In this document: piece after piece, positions 1 through 7,885 of the stretch | How the letters are laid out: each line of letters opens with the position of its first letter | Numbering within the stretch: position 1 is the first letter of the stretch | Assembly (NCBI GenBank): GCA_964600075.1 | Contig: CAZRIE010000103.1 | Span: 1 to 14,955 of the forward strand | DNA: 14,955 nt | Source of the DNA: CAZRIE01 sp964600075 | GTDB taxonomy: Bacteria > Bacteroidota > Bacteroidia > Flavobacteriales > Flavobacteriaceae | Direction of reading: 5' to 3' | Made by a program: the position numbers and the translations under genes | The notes under the pieces: generated by a model | The model's database searches: none | What the model saw: only the letters and a program-made list of their open reading frames with translations | What the model was told of the DNA's origin: nothing

Positions 1-49
1 GACCACCTGATTATGAGTCAGGTGCTCTAACCAACTGAGCTATAGGACC
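1..49 (-). tRNA. tRNA with CAT anticodon (Met, or Ile2), 5' part only
   Basis: Read on the minus strand from position 49, the sequence folds as the first two-thirds of a tRNA: acceptor 5' strand GGTCCTA, TA at positions 8-9, D arm GCTC...GAGC with the AGTTGGTTA loop, anticodon stem CCTGA/TCAGG and loop CTCATAA, then the start of the variable loop. The anticodon CAT (complement at 13-15) fits elongator tRNA-Met or the lysidine-modified tRNA-Ile2; the missing T arm and acceptor 3' strand lie beyond the window edge, so identity cannot be settled. I lean to tRNA-Met. A strong promoter lies just upstream at 61-91. Confidence 0.9.
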
Positions 50-60
50 GAAAATGAGGG

Positions 61-91
61 CAAATTTAACCATTAAGCCCAACTACGCAAA
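61..91 (-). promoter_or_regulatory. Bacteroidota-type promoter of the tRNA
   Basis: On the minus strand TTTG (91-88) is followed after exactly 19 bases by TAAATTTG (68-61), an exact match to the Bacteroidota -33/-7 pattern (TTTG, TAnnTTTG). The predicted transcript start at about 55-57 is a few bases before the tRNA 5' end at 49. This is the best promoter in the window and serves as its internal standard for the others. Confidence 0.75.
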
Positions 92-153
92 ATATTAGGT
101 TTTATTTGTTCGCAAAACTACGCTTTCCCTTCTTACGTCTTACGAAATACCAT

Positions 154-582
154 TTAGTAGTGAGCCGAGGGCCCATTTTGAGGAGGAGCCTCTTGGCATA
201 GTTCAATCAATACCCCATTCGTGCTTTTAGGGTGTAAAAAAGTAACCAGCTTATTATCAGCACCCTTTTTTGGTTCTTCGTTCAGAACGGTAAAACCTTC
301 CGCCTGCAATCGTTTGATTTCAGCCACAATGTCATTGACCGCAAAAGCAATATGATGGACACCTTCTCCCTTTTTTTCTATAAATTTCGCAATAGCGCTA
401 TTATCGCTCAAAGCTTCCAAAAGCTCTATTTTATTTTCCCCAGTCTTAAAAAAGGAAGTCCTGACCCCCTCGGATGCCACTTCTTCTATCTTGTAATGCG
501 ACGTACCCAAAAGCTTTTCGAAAAGTAGGTTCGAGGCTTCCAAATCTTTGACAGCTATGCCGATATGCTCTATTTTTTTCAA
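154..582 (-). CDS. mce: Methylmalonyl-CoA epimerase (VOC superfamily)
   Basis: The 142-residue protein is a single VOC/glyoxalase-fold protein of the length usual for methylmalonyl-CoA epimerase, which interconverts (2R)- and (2S)-methylmalonyl-CoA in propionate/succinate metabolism in the cytoplasm. Visible landmarks are the N-terminal EHIGIAV strand with His6, KIELLEAL with Glu53, VHHIAFAV with His76/His77 and the C-terminal VLIEL strand with Glu127; these fit the four metal-ligand positions of the family (His, Gln/Glu, His, Glu). The start is a TTG at 582-580, because no in-frame ATG precedes the conserved KIEHIGIAV opening. It is divergent from rbfA with a 71-base gap. Other VOC enzymes are the alternative, but length and strand motifs favour the epimerase. 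Confidence 0.88.
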   Translation of the reverse strand: MKKIEHIGIAVKDLEASNLLFEKLLGTSHYKIEEVASEGVRTSFFKTGENKIELLEALSDNSAIAKFIEKKGEGVHHIAFAVNDIVAEIKRLQAEGFTVLNEEPKKGADNKLVTFLHPKSTNGVLIELCQEAPPQNGPSAHY

Positions 583-641
583 GTAGAATGCCTTTTTATT
601 GATCGTTATCTTTATCCTCCTAAATTACGTTTAATTCTGCG

Positions 642-649
642 TATTTTTG
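642..649 (+). promoter_or_regulatory. -7 promoter element directly upstream of rbfA
   Basis: TATTTTTG matches the Bacteroidota -7 consensus TAnnTTTG. It ends only 4 bases before the rbfA ATG (654), so initiation at the usual distance would give a transcript with no or almost no leader. No good -33 TTG is present at the 19-20 base spacing, which lowers confidence. Confidence 0.45.
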
Positions 650-653
650 CCGT

Positions 654-1046
654 ATGGAAACGCAACGACAGAAAAAAATAGCAGGAGTCATACAAGAAGA
701 TATCGTCGATATTCTTCAACGTGCTGCTATCGATGGAGGTTTGAAAGGTACTTTGATTTCCATTACGAAAGTATCCGTTACAACAGACCTATCGATTGCC
801 AAGGTGTATATCAGTATTTTTCCGAATAAAAATGCCGAAGAACTGCTTGAGGGGATTAAATCGAACCAGCCTTTAATTAAACACGAACTGGCCCAGCGTA
901 CAAGAAACCAATTACGCAGAGTGCCCGAGCTTCTATTTTTTATGGATGATTCCCTTGATTACATCGAAAACATAGAGAAGTCGTTAAAAGGAGACGAGAA
1001 CCCTATTGAAAATCGTGATTTGTTGGCCAAAAGAAAAAAATTATAA
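654..1046 (+). CDS. rbfA: 30S ribosome-binding factor A
   Basis: This 130-residue protein is RbfA, a single KH-like domain that binds the 30S subunit near the 5' end of 16S rRNA and acts in late 16S maturation and cold adaptation. Landmarks are the N-terminal RQKKIAGVIQEDI helix (about 5-17), the strand AKVYISIFP (about 49-57), the helix ending in ELAQRTRNQLRR (about 78-89) and the hallmark VPELLFFMDDSLDY segment (about 90-103). The C-terminus is a short basic tail (AKRKKL). ATG at 654 is chosen because it gives the conserved ETQRQKKIAG start; an overlapping frame starting at 647 is a shadow. The downstream permease begins two bases after the rbfA stop, so the two are probably co-transcribed. 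Confidence 0.95.
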   Translation: METQRQKKIAGVIQEDIVDILQRAAIDGGLKGTLISITKVSVTTDLSIAKVYISIFPNKNAEELLEGIKSNQPLIKHELAQRTRNQLRRVPELLFFMDDSLDYIENIEKSLKGDENPIENRDLLAKRKKL

Positions 1047-1048
1047 GG

Positions 1049-2242
1049 TTGAACTTTCCGCTATATATCGCTAAGCGCTATGTTCGCTCTAAAAGCAGCC
1101 AGAATGCGGTGAACATCATCAATCTGATTACTTTTTTGGTGATTGTCATTGGTTCAGCAGCACTTTTTATTGTACTATCGGGCTTTGCGGGACTCAAAAC
1201 TTTCAGCCTTCAGTTCAGTAATACTTTCGATCCCGACCTGAAGGCGCTTCCGGCCATAGGTAAATTTTTCTCCGTATCCCCAGAACAAGAGGTCATATTA
1301 GGTGAACTCGAAGGTGTTGTATCCTACGCTAAAGAGCTTGAAGAAAAAGTTTACTTAGAGCACAAAGAGAAAAGTCATATTGCCTTCATCAAGGGTGTCG
1401 ATTCCAACTACAACAAGGTTACCGGTATTGAAAGTGCCCTACTCTATGGTACTTGGGGAATTAACGAAGAACAAGGTGTAGCGGGCATTGGAGTCGCCAA
1501 TATTCTGGGGCTTACCGTAAACCAATACAATCCATTAGTCGTTCTAGCCCTAAAACCTGGCAAAGGTTCGCTAACGCTAAAAGACCTGAAAAGAAAACCT
1601 TTGTTTATCAGCGGCGTTTTTGGGATAGAGCAAAATCTTGATAAATTATACGTTTTTGCCGATTTGCTCTCGGTACAGAACCTGTTAGAAAAAGAAACTA
1701 CGCAGGTATCAGGAATCGATTTCAAACTACAGGAACCTGAAAATACCCTAGAGCTTAAGGAAAAAATTATGGCTGTTTTGGGAAACAAAGTAATCTTGAA
1801 GAATCGACAAGAACTGAACAGTACCTTGCACCGAATGCTCAACACAGAAAATCTAGCGACCTATCTTATTTTTACCTTGGTACTTATTATCGCCCTATTC
1901 AATGTTGTAGGAGCCATTATCATGATGATTTTGGATAAACAACAGAATCTAAAAACCTTGTATAATTTAGGAACGACCATAACGAAACTTCGTCGTATCT
2001 ATTTCGTTCAGGGCATTCTTGTTACTGGTATCGGCGGAATCATAGGAGTTTCGTTAGGCTCCCTGTTGATATGGTCACAGTTGAGCTTTGAGTGGCTTAA
2101 AATTACGCCCTCTTTGGCTTATCCTGTAGAATATGAAATTATAAATGTGTTAATCGTTCTGGCTACGATTATGGTTTTAGGGGTAATCGCTTCAAAAATC
2201 TCAAGTAGCCGAATTACGAAGAAGTTGATAAGCCCCCTCTAA
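1049..2242 (+). CDS. LolC/LolE-type ABC transporter permease (FtsX family)
   Basis: The 397-residue inner-membrane protein has the LolC/E/MacB layout: a membrane segment at about 22-46, a long periplasmic domain at about 50-265, then three membrane segments at about 271-294, 318-342 and 363-384 forming the FtsX permease domain. The opening PLYIAKRYVRSKSSQNAVNI and the SGFAGLK turn after the first membrane segment are typical of lipoprotein-releasing permeases of Bacteroidota. The likely role is to extract outer-membrane-destined lipoproteins from the inner membrane together with an ATPase (LolD type) that is not encoded here. The start is TTG at 1049, two bases after the rbfA stop; no ATG lies before the conserved opening. 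A generic FtsX/MacB-like permease is the alternative. Confidence 0.85.
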   Translation: MNFPLYIAKRYVRSKSSQNAVNIINLITFLVIVIGSAALFIVLSGFAGLKTFSLQFSNTFDPDLKALPAIGKFFSVSPEQEVILGELEGVVSYAKELEEKVYLEHKEKSHIAFIKGVDSNYNKVTGIESALLYGTWGINEEQGVAGIGVANILGLTVNQYNPLVVLALKPGKGSLTLKDLKRKPLFISGVFGIEQNLDKLYVFADLLSVQNLLEKETTQVSGIDFKLQEPENTLELKEKIMAVLGNKVILKNRQELNSTLHRMLNTENLATYLIFTLVLIIALFNVVGAIIMMILDKQQNLKTLYNLGTTITKLRRIYFVQGILVTGIGGIIGVSLGSLLIWSQLSFEWLKITPSLAYPVEYEIINVLIVLATIMVLGVIASKISSSRITKKLISPL

Positions 2243-2361
2243 CTCACATTGAGACGCAATAGCTATCTGTTTTTTCAGCCTATGATAATCGGAACATAAT
2301 CCCCTATTGCTTCTCCGAAAAAGACAATCATCAGAATTTTTGTTCGCCATCTCAAGGGAAG

Positions 2362-3360
2362 TTAAAAAGGGCTAAACTCATAGTCGCCGAACTTCTGTAG
2401 TACCTCATCAAACGCAGCAAAAACATCGACCGAATCATCACTGGTCACCATTTTCATACGGTAAGGTTTAAAATCAGGTATCCCTTTGAAGTAATTCGTG
2501 TAATGGCGTCGTGTCTCAAAAACACCAAGTTTTTCTCCTTTCCAATCGATGGCCATTTGAAGATGCCTTTTGGCGGCATCGACACGTTCTTCCATGGTAG
2601 GGGGTGCAAGATGGGTTCCGGTTTTGAAAAAGTGTTTTACCTCTTTAAAAAACCAAGGGTAACCAATAGTGGCACGGCCGATCATAGCGCCATCTAACCC
2701 ATAGTCATCTCTCATTTTCAATGCGGCTTCAGGGCTATCGATATCTCCATTTCCGAATACCGGAATATGCATACGCGGATTGTTCTTTACTTCTGCAATC
2801 GGTTTCCAATCGGCACTGCCTTTGTACATCTGGGCGCGCGTACGACCGTGAATAGCGATAGCCTTACAACCTACATCTTGTAAGCGTTCGGCCACCTCAA
2901 CGATCATAATAGAATTATCGTCCCAACCCAAACGGGTCTTCACGGTAATAGGTAATTTTGTTCGCTCTACCATTGCCTTTGTCAACGAAACCATTAAATC
3001 GATATCCTTCAAAATACCCGCCCCGGCTCCCTTACTCACCACTTTCTTTACAGGGCATCCAAAATTGATGTCGATAATATCGGGGTTGGATTTTTCAACT
3101 ATTTCCACAGATTGTAGCATGGAATCCAGATTGGCACCAAAAATCTGAATGCCTACCGGACGTTCCTTTTCGTAGATATCCAACTTCATGACGCTCTTGG
3201 CGGCATCGCGAATAAGGCCTTCGGATGAAATAAACTCCGTATACACCACATCGGCACCTTGCTCTTTGCACAAAGCACGAAAAGGCGGGTCACTAACATC
3301 TTCCATAGGAGCAAGTAGTAACGGAAAATCGGGTAATTGTATGTCGCCTATTTTGGACAT
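2362..3360 (-). CDS. dusB: tRNA-dihydrouridine synthase (DusB/NifR3 type)
   Basis: The 332-residue flavoprotein reduces specific uridines in the tRNA D loop to dihydrouridine using FMN and NAD(P)H in the cytoplasm. It has the full Dus TIM barrel: LLLAPMEDVSDPPFR at 14-28 (FMN binding), VYTEFISSEGL at about 39-49, IQIFGANLDSM at about 71-81, DINFGCPVKKV at about 97-107 with catalytic Cys102, ITVKTRLGW with Lys141, IAIHGRTRAQMYKG with His171, and the FMN phosphate-binding VFGNGDI and GAMIGRATIGYPWFF segments. The NFGCP motif and single-domain length point to DusB. ATG at 3360 follows a -7-like TAAATTTG box. It converges with the permease gene; 119 bases separate the two stops, with no convincing terminator. 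Confidence 0.93.
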   Translation of the reverse strand: MSKIGDIQLPDFPLLLAPMEDVSDPPFRALCKEQGADVVYTEFISSEGLIRDAAKSVMKLDIYEKERPVGIQIFGANLDSMLQSVEIVEKSNPDIIDINFGCPVKKVVSKGAGAGILKDIDLMVSLTKAMVERTKLPITVKTRLGWDDNSIMIVEVAERLQDVGCKAIAIHGRTRAQMYKGSADWKPIAEVKNNPRMHIPVFGNGDIDSPEAALKMRDDYGLDGAMIGRATIGYPWFFKEVKHFFKTGTHLAPPTMEERVDAAKRHLQMAIDWKGEKLGVFETRRHYTNYFKGIPDFKPYRMKMVTSDDSVDVFAAFDEVLQKFGDYEFSPF

Positions 3361-3384
3361 TTTCTCATTTCTTTTTCAAGGGTG

Positions 3385-3392
3385 CAAATTTA
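3385..3392 (-). promoter_or_regulatory. -7 promoter element of dusB
   Basis: TAAATTTG on the minus strand (3392 to 3385) is an exact TAnnTTTG match 24 bases before the dusB start codon. The nearest TTG (3418-3416) is 23 bases upstream, longer than the 19-20 seen for the tRNA promoter, so the -33 element is weak. Confidence 0.5.
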
Positions 3393-3423
3393 GGAAAAAT
3401 TCTTCTTTGGTTAATCAACATCC

Positions 3424-3580
3424 CAATTGCGAGGAGCCATAGCAAAACTTGACCTCGGAATCATGGTTGATGCGACGTGGCAATCTGTTGAGGTTTTACA
3501 AAGGGTTCAACAGATTGCTTCTTCACATTTGAACTTATTACAATAACCTAAACTTTTTGAGTGCTGCGCCTCGCAATGAC
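3424..3580. repeat. Degenerate palindromic MITE/REP-like element
   Basis: The 226-base gap between the M28 gene and dusB is built as nested inverted repeats. The outer arms ATTGCGAGG (3426-3434) and CCTCGCAAT (3569-3577) are exact reverse complements. The inner arms GCAATCTGTTGA (3480-3491) and TCAACAGATTGC (3507-3518) form a perfect 12-base stem with a 15-base loop. The words ATTGCGAGGAGC and GCGACGTGGCAATCTG resemble an extragenic palindrome that recurs in many bacterial genomes (recalled from general knowledge, not searched). No transposase frame is inside. The inner stem could end M28 transcription on the minus strand, although no T-run follows it. Confidence 0.7.
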
Positions 3581-3586
3581 GTGTTC

Positions 3587-4819
3587 CTAAAAAGTTATCT
3601 CGGCCTCAACTTTCTCCCCATTTCGATCGACTACCACTTTGGTTGAATTACCCTCCTCAAAAGCGGAAAGCGCCCGCATATAACTCATCATATCGACCAC
3701 TGTACTGTCACCTAATTGCACGACCACATCACCTTTTTTCAATCCGGCAGTGGCGGCAGGTCGGCCTTCTGTAATACCGTCGATACGCATTCCCTTGCCG
3801 TCGAAGAGATAATCGGGCATAACGCCCAAAGCGACCTTAAATCGCGGAACATCCTCACTTTCATTTTTGGTCGGGCGGAATGAAAGTTTAGCATCGTTTT
3901 CGAGTTCACCGATAATATTCAAAATATAATCGACAATCATTTCCATACCCTCATAGTTCAATTTTTCGGCATCATCGGAAGGTTTGTGGTAATCTTCATG
4001 CTGCCCGGTGAAGAAGTGCAAGACCGGTATATCCTGTAGATAAAAGGAAGTGTGGTCGCTAGGGCCAACACCTGATTCGCTTAAGACTAATTTGAATCCC
4101 GGATTAGTGGAGTTCAGCACTTGCTCCCAAATTGGTGCCGTTCCTGTGCCACTTATAGCTAAGGTTTTGTTCTTCCGAAGCCTTCCTACCATGTCCATAT
4201 TGATCATATAATTAGCTTTTTTGAGGTCGACGGTAGGGTTTTTAGTAAAATAATTGCTGCCCAACAACCCCATTTCCTCTCCTGAAAAAGCGATAAATAA
4301 GTAGTTGTTTCCGCTGATCGAATCCTTTAATTTTTCGGCCAGCTTTAATAATACCCCAACTCCACTTGCATTGTCATCGGCACCGTTATGAACAGCATCG
4401 CCTTCGGCATAGAGCGACCCTTCGCCTCCCATGCCCAGATGGTCGTAATGCGCCCCGATAATGATGGTCTTTTCTGCCTGATTGTCTACATATCCGAGAA
4501 CGTTCGTGCCGGTAATCATACTGTCTCCCGAAGCGAATTGCACTTCGCCATGCGGGTCAGTTTTAGGTTTGAAGGTAAAGGTCTGAAAGAAAGTGCCCGC
4601 GTTTCCTTTGGGTTTAAGTCCGATTTGTTGCATGCGTTTTTGCAGGTAATTCGCAGCTTGAAGCTCAAAAGGTGTTCCCGTTTCGCGACCTTGCAAACTA
4701 TCGCTGGCCAAAAAGGCAATATCTTCTTGTATTGAGACCCTTTTTTGTAGTTCAGTTTTACAGGAAATGAAAACTAGAAAAATTACTGGTAAAACGATCC
4801 ACTTAGGTACCATAGCCAT
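3587..4819 (-). CDS. M28-family zinc aminopeptidase-like lipoprotein with PDZ domain
   Basis: The 410-residue protein has a lipoprotein signal (hydrophobic 7-18, lipobox FISC with Cys20), an M28 metallopeptidase domain at about 30-305 and a C-terminal PDZ domain at about 330-410. The co-catalytic zinc motifs are intact: GAHYDH (His124), HNGADDNASG (first Asp about 148), FSGEE (Glu181/Glu182), NMDMVG (Asp209) and DYHKPSDD (His278). M28 enzymes remove N-terminal residues from peptides; here it would act in the periplasm or on the outer membrane. The PDZ domain (GITEGRPAATAGLKKGD) may position substrate or mediate assembly. Start is ATG 4819; an ATG two codons later is equally possible. The upstream receptor gene is on the same strand but 141 bases away. 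The exact substrate is unknown. Confidence 0.88.
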   Translation of the reverse strand: MAMVPKWIVLPVIFLVFISCKTELQKRVSIQEDIAFLASDSLQGRETGTPFELQAANYLQKRMQQIGLKPKGNAGTFFQTFTFKPKTDPHGEVQFASGDSMITGTNVLGYVDNQAEKTIIIGAHYDHLGMGGEGSLYAEGDAVHNGADDNASGVGVLLKLAEKLKDSISGNNYLFIAFSGEEMGLLGSNYFTKNPTVDLKKANYMINMDMVGRLRKNKTLAISGTGTAPIWEQVLNSTNPGFKLVLSESGVGPSDHTSFYLQDIPVLHFFTGQHEDYHKPSDDAEKLNYEGMEMIVDYILNIIGELENDAKLSFRPTKNESEDVPRFKVALGVMPDYLFDGKGMRIDGITEGRPAATAGLKKGDVVVQLGDSTVVDMMSYMRALSAFEEGNSTKVVVDRNGEKVEAEITF

Positions 4820-4829
4820 TATTTTTATG

Positions 4830-4837
4830 CAAAAATA
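4830..4837 (-). promoter_or_regulatory. -7 promoter element of the M28 gene
   Basis: TATTTTTG (minus, 4837 to 4830) matches TAnnTTTG and ends 10 bases before the ATG at 4819, predicting a leader of only a few bases. It is the same octamer as that upstream of rbfA. No clear -33 TTG is present at the expected spacing. Confidence 0.4.
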
Positions 4838-4902
4838 CGCATCATTATGAGAATTCTTTTTGTGTAGTACTCGTGATACGAATCTATTTATTGCAGAGTG
4901 GT

Positions 4903-4926
4903 GGGAGGCCTACACCGGTGCCTCCC
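4903..4926. terminator. GC-rich hairpin downstream of the TonB-dependent receptor gene
   Basis: GGGAGGC (4903-4909) and GCCTCCC (4920-4926) are exact reverse complements with a 10-base loop that contains CACCGGTG. The hairpin starts 34 bases after the receptor stop codon, where a 3' transcript end would be expected. No T-run follows on either strand, so it is not a classical intrinsic terminator and may only protect the 3' end or be part of a repeat. Confidence 0.45.
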
Positions 4927-4960
4927 AAGGAGGGAGTAATTTAAATTCAGAACTTAAATA

Positions 4961-7363
4961 CTAGAGTCGGTTACGCTCCTCTACCCTTTTTGATTTTTGG
5001 TTGTCGCGAATCTTCACGTTACCGAACTTGTAGCGGAATCCAAGAGTGAACAATCGGTTCTCGGCCCTTCTCAGCGACGTACCGTTCTGGTCAAGATAAT
5101 TTCGACTGTTGAACTGATTTCCCTGATTGAAGATATCTTCTAAACCCATAGAGATACTAGCCTTTTTGTTCCAAAGGGTTTTTCGAAACAAGAGGCTCAT
5201 GGCTCCAAAGCCATCGAAAATAGCATTTTCTGAGAGTAAGGGGGCCGTATAGTAATAACTCAGGTCTGCCGTCAACGACCTATCGCTTAAAAGCGTAAAG
5301 CCATTACTGGTTCTTACAAACCAACTGAATAAATTATTTTCGACCAGTTGTTTGGTGCTTAAATTTTCAAAAGTCGTTTTTTCGTCAAAAAAACTTGCTA
5401 GAAGATAGCAATTCCAGAAGGTGTTGAAATCTTTGCTAACCGAAAAATCTATACCGTAGCTGGAATTTTCTTTCATGTTCGAACTAATAAAACGTAACAG
5501 TCGAAAATCGTTGTCCTGAAATATCAATTCGGCCAAGCCATTTTTTTCGGTTTTATAAAATAACTCAACCGTGTAACTGTTCTTGAACGTGTAACCTCCT
5601 GCTATATAGTGGCGCGTTGCCGGCAAAAGGTCAGGGTTACCCTCGATCGTAGAAAAATTACTCTGAAAAACCTGAAACGGATTGATCGACGCGTATCTCG
5701 GTCTACTTATCCTTCGATAATAGTAAAGGTTTAAATCATGTTTTTGGCTAGGTGTATATTGAAGGGAGAATGAAGGGAATAACTTTAAATAGTCATTTTC
5801 GCGATTTTGAGTGCCTACATTCCACCTTCCCATGGTTTTGGTATATTCCGCACGTAGGCCCGTTTTTAGTTCCCAAAGATTCCACTTGGTGCTGAAGGAA
5901 GCATAGGCCGCATAGATCGATTCATCATATTCAAAATTTCCGACTTCTGTGGGGGCAATGCCCGGCACTTCATTGTCGAAACCTTCTTGTATAATAAGGT
6001 TTTTTGAAGCTATTCTGGCATATCGAAGACCTGTTTCCATTTTTCCCGACTCACCTAGAGGTGTGCTATAATCTGCCTGTAAGCTATAGAGGTTGATATA
6101 CTGCTCTGAATTTGTGGTAAAATCATTTTCGCCAGAAAAATCTCCATTCAAATCATAAAAATCGGTCTCCACTTGCTGTCCTTTGTTGAAATGGAAGAAG
6201 GTGTAGTGTCCACTTAATGAAATTTCCGCGCCTATATCGTTCAGCTTGTTTACATAGTCAATATAATATGAAGTATTCTCTTGGTGTTCTTTGGAGAAAT
6301 TGAACGTATTAAACCTTGAGAGCAGGGTATCTCCGGTAATTTTGGTCTCGGTGTCGTAAAGTCGTTCCACCTCGGGCTGCAAAATGATTATTGCGGATAG
6401 ACTCAACCTGCTTTTTTCATTTAGGTCATAATCAAAAAAAGCGGAAACCGTATGTTGCTTTCTACGTTTCAGGAATTCTCGTTCAGCCGACCATGTCGAC
6501 CCAATCTCGCCATTGTCGAAGAAATTTGTAATATCAGTATATTGAATGACTTCCCTTGAATGGCCAAAATTGTAATTAATTGAAAAATCGGTTTTACTCC
6601 CTTTAAAATAATGGTCGGTGCCAATGGTGTGTTTAGGTAAAATTCCCTGTACATATTTGTTGTAAATAGCTCCATTGTAACCTGCTACCAGGTTTTTTTT
6701 CATTTTAATATTAATAAGCACCCCGTCTTCTGCACTGTACTTTGCCGGGGGGTTGGTTATGACCTCGATAGCCTCGACCCCACTTGCCGAAGTACCGGAC
6801 AAGAGGTTGATAATATCGCTTTTAGGTATGTTGACCTTGCGGCCGTTGATCAATATGCCTACGGCGTTACTACCTTTTACAGTAAGTTTATCGTTTATGA
6901 TCATTACACTTGGGGTACGTTTCAGTACATCCCAAATTTGACCGTCGGTCAAGGCCGTGTTTTCTATATTAAATACCAATCGGTCGACTTTTCTTTCCAC
7001 ACGTGGCTTTTGGGAAGTTACTACCACTTCGTTAAGGGCTTGTGCGTCGTTGTTCAATCGAAGTGGCTCCAGATTGACGTCGCCACTCACCAAAACAGAC
7101 CGTAACTCAGACTCGTTTTCAAGGTAACTTGCTTTGATAAAGTACGTTCCCTGTGGAGCCTTCACAATTTCGAAACGACCATTTTCATCGGTAGAGGCAC
7201 CATTAATCAGCGTTGAGTCCGATTGGCTCAAAAGCTGAATATTGGCAAAGGCAATGGGTGCCTTTTTCGAATCTTCGACGGTTCCACTTATCGAATATTC
7301 TTGAGAAAAGAGACTACACACAAAGCAAAAGCAAAGAAAAAAGGGGCAGATTCGATTTTTCAC
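4961..7363 (-). CDS. TonB-dependent receptor-like outer-membrane beta-barrel protein
   Basis: The 800-residue protein has a signal peptide (1-20, cleavage near FSQ/EYS), a carboxypeptidase-regulatory-like Ig domain at about 24-103 (SISGTVEDSKK..., STDENGRFEI), a linker with LNEVVVTSQKP at about 110-120, a TonB plug domain at about 124-222 (WDVLKRTPSV, ILINGRKV, VEAIEVITNPPAKYSAED) and a 22-24-strand-type barrel from about 225 to 780 that ends in FRYKFGN plus a basic/polar tail. This is the outer membrane beta-barrel family typical of Bacteroidota, close to TonB-dependent receptors but without a SusD partner. Its ligand cannot be told from sequence. The start is GTG at 7363-7361, since an in-frame TAA immediately precedes it. 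Confidence 0.88.
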   Translation of the reverse strand: MKNRICPFFLCFCFVCSLFSQEYSISGTVEDSKKAPIAFANIQLLSQSDSTLINGASTDENGRFEIVKAPQGTYFIKASYLENESELRSVLVSGDVNLEPLRLNNDAQALNEVVVTSQKPRVERKVDRLVFNIENTALTDGQIWDVLKRTPSVMIINDKLTVKGSNAVGILINGRKVNIPKSDIINLLSGTSASGVEAIEVITNPPAKYSAEDGVLINIKMKKNLVAGYNGAIYNKYVQGILPKHTIGTDHYFKGSKTDFSINYNFGHSREVIQYTDITNFFDNGEIGSTWSAEREFLKRRKQHTVSAFFDYDLNEKSRLSLSAIIILQPEVERLYDTETKITGDTLLSRFNTFNFSKEHQENTSYYIDYVNKLNDIGAEISLSGHYTFFHFNKGQQVETDFYDLNGDFSGENDFTTNSEQYINLYSLQADYSTPLGESGKMETGLRYARIASKNLIIQEGFDNEVPGIAPTEVGNFEYDESIYAAYASFSTKWNLWELKTGLRAEYTKTMGRWNVGTQNRENDYLKLFPSFSLQYTPSQKHDLNLYYYRRISRPRYASINPFQVFQSNFSTIEGNPDLLPATRHYIAGGYTFKNSYTVELFYKTEKNGLAELIFQDNDFRLLRFISSNMKENSSYGIDFSVSKDFNTFWNCYLLASFFDEKTTFENLSTKQLVENNLFSWFVRTSNGFTLLSDRSLTADLSYYYTAPLLSENAIFDGFGAMSLLFRKTLWNKKASISMGLEDIFNQGNQFNSRNYLDQNGTSLRRAENRLFTLGFRYKFGNVKIRDNQKSKRVEERNRL

Positions 7364-7382
7364 TTACGCTATAAGTCGGAAT

Positions 7383-7413
7383 CAAATTTACGTCATTAAG
7401 TAAACTCCTACAA
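7383..7413 (-). promoter_or_regulatory. Promoter of the TonB-dependent receptor gene
   Basis: On the minus strand TTG (7413-7411) is followed after 20 bases by TAAATTTG (7390-7383), an exact -7 match. The predicted start site near 7378 gives a leader of about 15 bases before the GTG. Confidence 0.65.
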
Positions 7414-7885
7414 TTTTATAATCACAATAAATAGGCCCGAACCATAGCACGGTCTTTAGAAATATTTAAAAAAATCATATTAGATTGAAATACAGGTATT
7501 TAATAGCATTTTGTCGATATTATACATCCATATTTACTAGAATTTTCGAATTGGGCGAAACAGCTTCTTCGTGATTTAACTTCAGTTCAAAAAGGGTAAA
7601 CTTTACTTTTGGACAATTACATATGCGACGACTATGCTTTGAGCTTCTCCTTCGGTTGATAAGGTATGCTGTTCGGTTCTCCCAAAATAATTTATCCAAT
7701 GTGGTTTACGTGCAAAATTGATACAATCGTTGAAAATGACTATAAACGTAAAATCAAAATTGGTATCTAGACTATTTTCAAGGGTATGGTCTTTATATAA
7801 CAAAAAAATGGTGCACCCCAATTGAACTGCATCAGGGTCTCTTTTTTGAGACTTCGATATTTAACAAAAACGCACTAAAATAACC
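7414..7885. other. A+T-rich intergenic region with a possible gene remnant
   Basis: This stretch between the divergent receptor and lepA promoters holds no recognised gene. The only coding-like signal is a minus-strand frame open from 7860 to 7603 (85 codons). It has no ATG at its front; a TTG at 7821 would give 72 residues. The translation has plausible strand-like segments (FDFTFIVIFND, AQSIVVAYVIVQK) and ends with a normal stop, but I recognise no family. It could be the 3' end of a decayed gene or chance. Nothing else is seen: no strong repeat and no tRNA. Confidence 0.3.

Noticed and set aside
616..621. AGGAGG on the minus strand upstream of mce, a perfect Shine-Dalgarno sequence
   Set aside because: It lies 33 bases before the TTG start, too far for ribosome binding, and no ATG follows at a proper distance.
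2256..2310. GCAATAG/CTATTGC inverted repeat between the permease and dusB stops as a terminator
   Set aside because: Only 7 base pairs with a 41-base loop and no T-run after either arm; probably chance.
4388..4735. 115-residue plus-strand reading frame inside the M28 gene
   Set aside because: Antisense shadow of a gene with all zinc-ligand motifs intact.
4961..7363. SusC-type nutrient receptor with its SusD partner
   Set aside because: No SusD-like gene is adjacent and the barrel is of the shorter 800-residue family, so only a TonB-dependent-receptor-like role is supported.
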